A stretch of DNA of 64,000 nucleotides from Rosa chinensis. Its lineage: Eukaryota > Streptophyta > Magnoliopsida > Rosales > Rosaceae. Location: the NCBI RefSeq assembly GCF_002994745.2, contig NC_037090.1, positions 33,896,501-33,960,500 of the forward strand, given 5' to 3'. The notes below the pieces were generated by a model, which did not search any database, had not been told where the DNA came from, and was given only the letters and a program-made list of their open reading frames with translations. The translations under genes were made by a program, and so were the position numbers. Below, in pieces: positions 56,130 through 64,000 of this stretch. Every line of letters starts with the position of its first letter. Within the stretch, counting starts at the first letter, position 1.

Positions 56130-57776
56130 GATAATAAGTTGAAGATTTTTGGCACATCTAATAACCTCAACTACACCTCGAATATATCTAAACAATAAAT
56201 TTGATACACTAACTTCAGCAACTAGCTACAGCGCGCACTTCACTAAACTAATTTGATGGTATTTTCATATATTGGTTATTCTTCAGTATTACGAGCATGC
56301 TTAGTTGGGTTTGTGATTAGGGAGCACAACGGAGACATAATATGTAGGTTGGCTATGCTTCAGTGATACTGGTGAAGCAGTTGAAAAATAGGTTTTATTA
56401 TTAGCGGCAAGACCTTGACCTTCATATTCTTTGAGATTTGCAGTTGCTTATCACAAAAGGTTAGAAGGCAAATGAAGTGGCACGTACGGAAAATATACTG
56501 CTATAATATGTATATATGCAAGATGCTCACGTTTCGAAAGTCAAAGCTGATCGATCGAAGCGAGTTACCTAACAATAGATCGAATCTATCATAAAGAAAA
56601 TATGGTTCTGCAGGATAAACTTGCTTCTGCTCCAAGGTACAATTATATATGATCAAAATTTCATATGGCTCAATAACTTTTCAAGCGATTTGTATCAAGT
56701 TTTTCATTAAAAGATGAATAATATCTCCGTATGATCTTCCTTTGGAAGTTACTTTAAAAGAAAATATATGAAACAAAAAAAAAAAAAATAGCAGCTAGCA
56801 AGTAGCAACTGCATGCGTTAATTAGCTGCAGGGTTGCAGAGACGTATGTTTTGCAAATTCCAATAATTGGATTCTTCATGAATATATTAAGAGAGAGAGA
56901 CCACCCAGCTGCTCGATCTCTTGCTTCTTTTAATAATCAAACTTGCACCACTGGGAACTAATAAACAAGCTCCTTCTAAGTTTTTGTTTTCGACCTTTTC
57001 TTCTGCTTCTATAACAGTTCGTGCAGCTATAACTTTCACAAAATATACGGTCAACTAAACTTGATGTGCTTGGCATCTTTATGATCATGATCTGTTCAAG
57101 GGAATGTTTTAAATAAGATAAACTGATGATTCTTGTTTACTTTAAGATAAATATGAGAAGTAGCTAGATACGTCATCTTCCAATATAATTGTCCCAGTAA
57201 GTACGTAAGTACGTCCATGTGTGCACCATTAATTGTCATAGAAATTAAATGCCATAAACCTCAAACACTGCATTAGATTATGCAATTCCATCCATAAAGT
57301 AATTAGGCTTTTTGTAAATTTATTCCACTACTGATTCGGGGGTAAAATTCCACCTAATCCATCAATTACAAACTTTTGACCTAGTTTTCTTTTCTCCTCT
57401 TCTTCTGGCCAATGTTGGGGTTTTCTTTTAGCGGAATAACATAGCACTTTTTTTGTTTCTCGACAACGAATAACTTCACTCTAAAGATAGTATAAACTCA
57501 GGTAAACATTCCAAATATAATGCAAGCTAAGTCTGGTAGATTTTCCTTATAAAAAAATTATGGGAATACGAAAATGATGTTTAATTATTGAGGGCGGTTT
57601 GATCATATATCTAGATATTTCTACATAGCTTTTGTGCCCTAATACCTTTCAATTCACCTAAAAGTAAGAGCTTAGTAATTTAACCATTGAAAGCTGTTTC
57701 CTGAAATGGCTTGTGAAGCATGGAAAATGAAGCATAGAGAACCACGTACATAGGAATTGATAAAGAATCAAACTTT
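56130..57776. other. Intergenic DNA
   Basis: A/T-rich, no convincing gene, RNA gene or repeat boundary. The Athila-like element must end or be truncated at its left side. Confidence 0.55.
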
Positions 57777-57789
57777 CACTATACCACAA

Positions 57790-58600
57790 AGTTAAACAGA
57801 CGACAGTTCATTAACTGTCGTCTGAATGAAAAAGCTACTGTTGTCTAGTAGTCTGTCGTCTGATTGACCTCATTCAGACGACAGTTAAAAATCATTGTCT
57901 GTTCAAAATTCACACAACATATATAGCTAAGTATATGTCGTCTGAATATTTCCAAATTAAAATAATTAGGTTTAACTATTGTCTGTTACAAACTCACACG
58001 ACAGTTCCTTTATTAACTGTTGAGAAAAGTTATAATACCTCAACAGTTTTAGGAAAACTTTGTTGTGTGTGATGAATCTCAGACAACAGCAACACAACTA
58101 CATGATGTCTGAAATGAATTTCACACGACACATTTATAATGACACTGTTGTCTAAAATGAATCTCCAACAAGCGTCATTGTTGTTTTAGTTGTGTCTTAT
58201 GCAAATAAAACATCAGAAGATTTAGGAATCTATCGTCTGATAGGAACTCAGACAACAGTTAGTAATCTGTTTGTGTTGTAGGATTTGCATAAGGTATAAC
58301 AGTCCACTGATGGGATATGTCGTCTAATAGGAACTCAGACCACGGTTTTTATTATATTTAGTTGTGGTTTATGAATCTTAGTCAACATATTATTGTTATA
58401 TCTGTTGTTTGATTTCAATATCAGACGATAGTAACTTTATTATACATGTTACCGGAATGGAGATCACACAACATCAATTTGTTATTTCTGTTGTCTGAAA
58501 TCAAGTTCAGACAACATGTATTATTTGTTATTTTTAGATGTGATATGTAAGTGGATCTCAGACAATGGTTTTGTGAACCCTTCTGTTGTGTTATACCTTT
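57790..58600. repeat. Subterminal GACGACA/TGTCTGA repeat array
   Basis: Direct and inverted copies of CAGACGACAGTT, ACTGTCGTCTGA and decayed forms (CAGACAACA, TTGTCTGA) spaced 20-60 bp apart; the usual place for transposase binding in CACTA elements. Confidence 0.7.
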
Positions 58601-58914
58601 GGAAACTACAGTTATCTTTGCACAATTGTTGCAAATATGAATGTTCAATCATATCCCAAACAAATCCAAAATAAAACATTGTCATATATCAATTACTTCT
58701 GTTTCATACATGCATTGTCAATCCAAAACATTTTCAAAAGTACATATCCATATCCATATATGATCAAATCCAGCAATCCTAACCAAAAGCAACCTCAATC
58801 TAGCAAGTAATAATATTGTCTATCTTGTAAAATCCAGGTTACCAAAATAAGTCACCAACCACTAACTAGATGCGATACTACTGCTTACATATATGTTTTA
58901 ACAACAAATTTTGC

Positions 58915-59045
58915 CTACTCGTTTTCGACTTCATCAATGTGTTGCTGGGTACATGCCACTATGAATGCATATACTAGGCAATCCTCAGTTAAGATATAGC
59001 CTCTAGGATACTGCTGCAAAGAAGTGAAAGCAAGCTTGTGCCCAT
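58915..59045 (-). pseudogene. Possible MATH/TRAF-like C-terminal exon inside the CACTA-like element
   Basis: The minus strand is open for about 43 codons to TAG at 58917-58915 and includes GHKLAFTSLQQYPRGYILTE and DCLVYAFIVACTQQHIDEVE. The pattern F-x-S-L, then G-Y-x-hydrophobic-x2-D-x-hydrophobic, resembles the end of a plant MATH (TRAF-like) domain. Upstream exons were not found. If right, it is a captured host fragment or part of an element gene. Low confidence. Confidence 0.3.
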
Positions 59046-59853
59046 GCCAAAAGCCACTCTTTTATCTGTTAATCATATAATGTTGCACCAATAAGAATAA
59101 ATACCAAATTTATAGGTAAAGATGCTCACATCATGCCTTATAATTTTGTAAAGCACTATGCAAAAGGGCAGCTTAAGCATTATAAACTTACACCATATAT
59201 AAGATCAATACACTATACAACATATAGTAATTTGATGGCTCAGTGCATATTGTACAAGAAACTTCCAACTAAAGAGTGTGAAAATGCTGTACAAGTGCTC
59301 ATCTCATTATTAAAAAGGTGACATAATTGATTTAACTATTCAAGGTTATAGAAATGAGAATGAGTAAGAGGGAACTTATTAACAGGGGGAGGAGTTGAAT
59401 GTGATGAACTCACTGGTGGCAGGCACGTACCCTCTACTAACAAGGAAGACAGTACGATCCATGGAGTAATTGAAACTGGTCAAGGCATCCTTGGGCTATT
59501 GAATTGCTGCACTGTACAAGTTATCTTCATGCCACAGTAGAAAGTGATGAACAAATTAGCCTTTTCACCTCTGATACAAATCTAGCACACCTTCAAAGCT
59601 ATCAATGCCACTCAAACCTGGTTCCTCAGAGGGGTGTTGTACATGCAATTAAGTACCAAGAACAAGAACAATTGTGATTCTTGAAATGGGGGCGTAGTAT
59701 GGCTTACAACATTTTCTGAGCTTGGCACTGAGTTCTGATCAGATCTATTAACCTATAATAGAAAATTCCCATTGAAATTAAAAAACCAGACATTCAAGTC
59801 TAACTTGTAAACAACTTATAAGGGGAAGACTAGGAAATCAACCTTTATCAGAG

Positions 59854-59855
<2 letters not shown>

Positions 59856-59920
<65 letters not shown>
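59856..59920. repeat. (AC)n microsatellite, about 32 units
   Basis: Uninterrupted AC repeat of 65 bp followed by TATATGG. Confidence 0.97.
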
Positions 59921-59925
<5 letters not shown>

Positions 59926-60367
59926 GGATAGGTCAATGCACTGCCGTAAATAGATTAAAAATTTTAATCTACAAGCTTAAAAATATATAGCAGCAAAAAC
60001 AGACATGAAATAGGCAACGACTCTCGTCTAAGAAGCAGTAGAGCTCTTAAATCTTAACTACTTAATCTGAAACAACGGAAATAAAATATGAAAAAATGGA
60101 GTGAACAAGGAACAAAGCAAGTATTTTATTTTACCTAATCCATTTGCAAACATGCCAACTGGGAGCAATAGCAGGCCTACAATCCATCTTTCAAGCATCA
60201 TTCTCACCACTAAGACTTCAAGTTATACCACCAGTGCTGTGCGTATAGCCCGTAACTCTTGATCTGCTAATAAGATCCCAATGGCCATATGCAAAGTTCA
60301 GCTACAGCTTTGTATATCAAAGCCTCAGAATTGTATGAACGTATAGCCCAATTATGTAAGATGAAAA

Positions 60368-60398
60368 GGGGCGGGGGGGGGGGGGGGGGGGGGGGGGG
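60368..60398. repeat. G-run (26 uninterrupted G)
   Basis: GGGGC followed by 26 G at 60373-60398. Could form a G-quadruplex. Its exact length may be a sequencing artefact. Confidence 0.8.
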
Positions 60399-61796
60399 AG
60401 AACAAAGTGAAAGACGAAAAATCCTCGACCACCCAAAAGTCGATGGTCCAAAGTATATCACGGCTTAGCACAATTGCATCGACTCATTTTGACATAGTAG
60501 GTTTCAACCCCATGAATTCAAAAACAATAACTGATAAGGAAGAATATCACCTTATATTGGCTCAAACCTACTCATTACTCTTACAACAGTAAAAATGCTA
60601 AATGCTGCATAACACTTCTAACTAAATAGACTTCGGAACCAAATATCAAACTTAGACTACTAACACTGAGTCTACGATTCAACTTACATTCAAACCAAAA
60701 GCTGAAAGATAAGTCATAAATATGCATAAAATCAAATGGTATCGAATCAAATTGTGTTTAGATCTAAATATGATGGCAGTGGCATTCAAGCTTACCCAGA
60801 AAAGCAAAACTGTGTGATCTTTTAAAAGCACTATAATGCTTGCGAAAGCATTTGGTGTGCCCTTTGAGAGAAATATTTAAATTAGCTGGAGCCTGGATTT
60901 GCTGCCTACAGAAAACACATTCAATCTAATTTAAATCAGAGAACACATTCAGTCCAGCACACTTTGCAACAATAATGAGCACCTATATATACACTCATAA
61001 ACCAGTTCAATACATTCAATTCCAATTCCAACCAAGTGAACCTAGAAACTAATTCAACACACTCAATCGAACCAAATATTACAAATCACACAGACACCAT
61101 CTTAGATTATCAAATACCCAGCAATAAATCCTAAGCTTCAGATAGGCCTTGTTCAATTTTGATGTAAAAACCTAAACAAATTTACCAAAATCTATATGAA
61201 TCCACAATACCATATGGTCATACCTGAATTTTGTGATTAAAAATCACAATCTGAGTCGCTCATCTTTGTCCTCAACCAAACACACAAAGCCGGTGCACCC
61301 AACCCGTGTCATGAAATCCGATAGCCCAAGAGAAGAACACGGGGAAGAGTTGAGAATTTTTGCGGTAGATTTTTGTAATAAACCTAATTATATCAGTAAA
61401 CCCAATCACCCAATGAACAAAGGAAGAACTGAACTGAATCTGAAAGAGAAGAACTTACAAGGAGAGAGAGATGGAGGCTGAAGAGGGAACCCATGGATCC
61501 TCAGAGAGAGAGAAAGATGGAGTTGCGACCAAGGGAGACTGATGGAGAAAGAACTCATTGAGGAGAGACTGAAGGCGCGCGTGACGGAGACAGACGCGGT
61601 CGACGAGCCTAAGTGAGAGCGAGGCAGAGAGGCTCGACGAGGGTGAGGGGGAGAGAGGCTGAGAGCGAAGGAGGGAGAGTGACCTAATTTTTTTAGCCAA
61701 GGGAGGGAACACGGGCTAGGTTTGGAGTGTTTTGAGTGGAAAAAATAAATGTAAATTAATTTTATTTTTTTCAGACAACAGATGTTCTTGTTAGTG

Positions 61797-62580
61797 TTGT
61801 CTGAAATCTCTCAAATTTACCAAATGAAGATGTGTTGGCTGAGTAGAGATGAAACGACCGATTTAATCTCTCAAATCTCTTTACTAATGTCCGGGGAAAT
61901 TTGAGAAGAGTAGTTCTTTCCATACCTTCATATTTGATATGTAGATATCCTCTTCAAAATTTGACCAACAAACATTCAGTTTTGTCCACCATTTTTTTTT
62001 TTTTAAAGACATCTTCTTCTCCAAACCATGCATGCAACTCGATCAAATATTTCATAAATTCTAGGACAATTCATTATCTAGAGCTTATATCACGAAATTT
62101 CCTCTTCATATTGAATGATTTGAATGAATACATATGAAAGAATTTGACCTATACTCATCAGTATTGGTCAATCGATTTGCTTCAAGAGTAGTTTTTTTTT
62201 CCTCTTTTTCCTTTCTATAGTTGTCTAGCTTCCTCGTTCTGTATAAAATATTAAATCTCACCGTATGTAACCACAATACAATGTAATCAGAAGAAGAGAA
62301 AAATTATACGGTACATTAATGTATCAATACACCATGTAGACTATTTGATACAGATGTAGGCTAACTCCATGCATCAGTACGTAGACTAGCTTGACTTGAT
62401 CTCATATTAGTCTACCTCTGTATCTAGCTAGTTTAATTACTTGATGTATCGGTACATTAATGTACCGTAGAAGAACATAGAAGAAGATGGGTGTTATGTG
62501 AATCTATAAGTTTAGCATGAGATATATATATATATATATATAGATATAGACACACACACACTCTTGTAGTGAGGGTTCCT
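61797..62580. other. Intergenic DNA
   Basis: A/T-rich with a TA run at about 62521-62541; no gene found. Confidence 0.5.
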
Positions 62581-62584
62581 TTTT

Positions 62585-62937
62585 TTTTTTGACATTTTAA
62601 AGGATCCCTTATGGGACTCACTTTTCGAGCGCATTTCGGCATCTAGAATGTTTAATTTTTAGGTCTCCATGAGTAGATCACTTACGCAAACTTTCAACTA
62701 TATAGATGATTGTTAGGAGATTCAAAACTGTGATTTACAATTATATGCATGAACGGTTCAGGTTGAACAGATTATGTTCATCAATTGATTTGATCTAATT
62801 CGGTACCTTAACGATTATCAATTTTGCTGAAAATTTGTAAAGGTGATCAATGGAGACCTAAAAATTGAACAGTTGAAATGCAAAAATGTGGTAAAAAAAA
62901 AGTGGGTCATCTTACAAGAGAACCCTTAAAAAGGTCC
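62585..62937. mobile_element. Second foldback MITE (about 350 bp)
   Basis: The left arm (TTTTAAAGGATCCCTTATGG...CACTTTT) pairs imperfectly with the right arm (inverted: TTTTTAAGGGTTCTCTTGTA...CCACTTTT). The inner arms share TTTTTAGGTCTCCAT in inverted orientation. Motifs AATTTTTAGGT, GAAAATTTG and TTAACGAT also occur in the foldback MITE at 9256-9649. Boundaries are approximate. Confidence 0.6.
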
Positions 62938-63136
62938 AAATTTTACTTTGTCCATCCAGTCAAAGTTAACGTTCAAATTGGACGGCACAGTAAAATTTGG
63001 GCACGGCTAATTGAAATTGAAAGCACAGGGGTGTTGCTGATCAAATTGAAAGAGCAGGGACTGACATGATGTTACCCCCAAACCACAGGGTACTAAACTA
63101 AAATTTATCCTTCATGATTTATGACTATTGTTTATG

Positions 63137-64000
63137 TCACGAAAAAGATGGACTTCCTATGTTTTGTGAAGGGTCAAAAAAGACTTATCATAAAGAATTC
63201 TTCATAGCTGAAGCCAGAAGAAAAAACAAAGAATGGCGCTATCAGCCAATTAGTAGAACAAGAATATGAAGAATATTTCTGTGAAAAGAAAGATTCAGAA
63301 GTTCTAGATCTGGTACCAACTATCCTATCTTCTCTAGAAATAAAGGAAGAAAAGATAGAAGAAAACATAGAACTTGCTGAGCTAGAAAACAATCCAAAAG
63401 AAGAATGTAAACCATTCATACAACCACAAGAACAAGCTCAAGAAGAGCTTCAACAATCAAAAATTATCTCTACCAGTAGATACAACAACTACATAGAGAT
63501 TGGATTAAAATTCCCTAATCATAGAAAATATCATATACATACATTTGTAGATAATGGATCGGGATTCACAGTTGCAAAAAAATTTGCAATTCCAGAAGAA
63601 CTCTGGAAAGAAGATGATAAAAGAAAAGGTTCTGGTATTCAGTTTGATGGAAGCTAGCTCACCATGAATAAGGTAGCTAGAGATGTTCACATCACTATTG
63701 GTGCAGGAATATTTATCATCGACACACTTTGACAATCAGAAGGCCAAGGATCAGATTTCTTGTTGGGAAATGATTTCATTCTCCAACAGAGATTTATTCA
63801 AGATGAAGAAGCTATAGGCTTTAGAAAAGGAGATAGAGTGTTTTGGGTAGACAGACTTACCCACAGCAAAAAGAGTTGTAGGTCCAAACTTTACTACTCA
63901 ATATCAGAGATTGCAACGAAATAGTGGTGATCACAAGCCCTACAAGCCCAGATTTGAACCTTGTACTTCAAATTAAGTAACAAAAAGAATTTCTTATTAA
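63137..64000 (+). pseudogene. Endogenous pararetrovirus fragment with aspartic protease region
   Basis: A basic stretch (63174-63260: KKTYHKEFFIAEARRKNKEW) is followed, in another frame, by a Glu/Lys-rich segment and then the protease region (63250-63654): GLKFPNHRKYHIHTFVDNGS, AKKFAIPEELW. After a TAG at 63655-63657 the same frame goes on to FLLGNDFILQQRF, matching the hydrophobic-Gly motif of retropepsins, and RVFWVDRL; a TGA interrupts at 63730-63732. The active site reads DNG instead of the usual DTG or DSG. Order (end of capsid region, then protease) fits Caulimoviridae. Truncated by the window end. Disrupted fossil copy; genus not assigned. Confidence 0.6.

Larger units (their letters stand above)
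57777..61796 (-). mobile_element. CACTA-like non-autonomous element (about 4.0 kb)
   Basis: Plus-strand left end CACTATACCACAAAG; right end ...CTTGTTAGTG, which inverted reads CACTAACAAGAACATC. The left 800 bp carry about 20 copies of CAGACGACAGT/TTGTCTGA-type motifs in both orientations, and some recur at the right end. As in the element at 1-1697, the 5' (right) side has a GA/CT-rich 5'UTR-like block (about 61480-61680) and a donor GTAAGTTCTTC. Flanking triplets (TTT, TTG) do not match exactly and one more motif lies past the right end, so that boundary is tentative. No transposase seen. Confidence 0.5.

Noticed and set aside
60267..60461. Proline-run frame on the minus strand
   Set aside because: It is produced by the G-homopolymer on the plus strand.
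1..64000. tRNA, rRNA or other structured RNA genes
   Set aside because: Looked for tRNA box A/B arrangements and rRNA-like tracts by eye and saw none that I could support; the tRNA-Met match at 8821 is a primer site only.
1..64000. A novel defence, toxin or prokaryote-type operon system
   Set aside because: All coherent coding signals are eukaryotic host genes, retroelements or pararetrovirus remnants; no operon-like gene cluster is present.

Overview
This window looks like a repeat-rich stretch of a eudicot nuclear genome. The evidence is multi-exon genes with GT/AG introns, A/T-rich intergenic DNA, plant-type Ty1/copia and Ty3 retrotransposons, and endogenous caulimovirid (plant pararetrovirus) fragments. 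A woody Rosaceae is my guess, but I cannot prove it from the sequence. Only two host genes look intact. Most of the rest is transposon in transposon.

Left part (1-13,400). Positions 1-1697 are the end of a CACTA-like DNA transposon sitting inside the pol gene of a minus-strand Ty1/copia element (1698-6489). That element abuts a decayed endogenous pararetrovirus (about 6,490-9,200, minus strand) carrying a movement-protein region, a tRNA-Met primer site and an inserted 608-bp hAT-type MITE with a perfect 8-bp target duplication. Next come a foldback MITE (9256-9649), a Mutator-type MITE with a perfect 9-bp target duplication (9670-10508) and a poly(A)-tailed retroposon (10654-11578).

Gene island (13,400-20,400). 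A four-exon protein phosphatase 2C gene (+, CDS 14148-16440, 391 aa) converges on a seven-exon gene for a predicted chloroplast polyketide-cyclase/START-like protein (-, CDS 17434-20217, 218 aa). Both could be assembled with consistent splice sites and phases.

Middle and right part (20,400-57,000). A LINE fragment (-) and a TIR element bounded by AAGGTTCTAAAAA (23396-24468) are followed by a large nest. An old Athila-like Ty3 element (+; LTR pieces, primer site at 54175, gag to about 56,040) was split by three later LTR elements, each with a perfect 5-bp target duplication. Tat-like element 1 is 25587-31917 (+, GCATG). Tat-like element 2 is 32153-42042 (-, TCATG). Element 3 is a non-coding large derivative at 42552-54069 (ATGTT). 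Elements 1 and 2 belong to one family and carry complementary internal deletions. Element 2 also keeps an antisense, intron-containing extra gene. Element 3 has no gag or pol. It holds CCGGGTAC-rich repeats, a Mutator-like TIR element, a captured plastid-lipid-associated (fibrillin) gene fragment with introns, a mini-Helitron and a 14-copy minisatellite.

Right end (57,000-64,000). A second CACTA-like element (57777 to about 61,796) is followed by a second foldback MITE and a second pararetrovirus fragment (+) with an aspartic protease region running off the window.

Nothing here resembles a prokaryotic-style system. The least ordinary objects are the antisense spliced gene of element 2, the coding-free element 3 with its repeated polypurine-tract-like motifs and gene capture, and the gag/pol spacer of the copia element.
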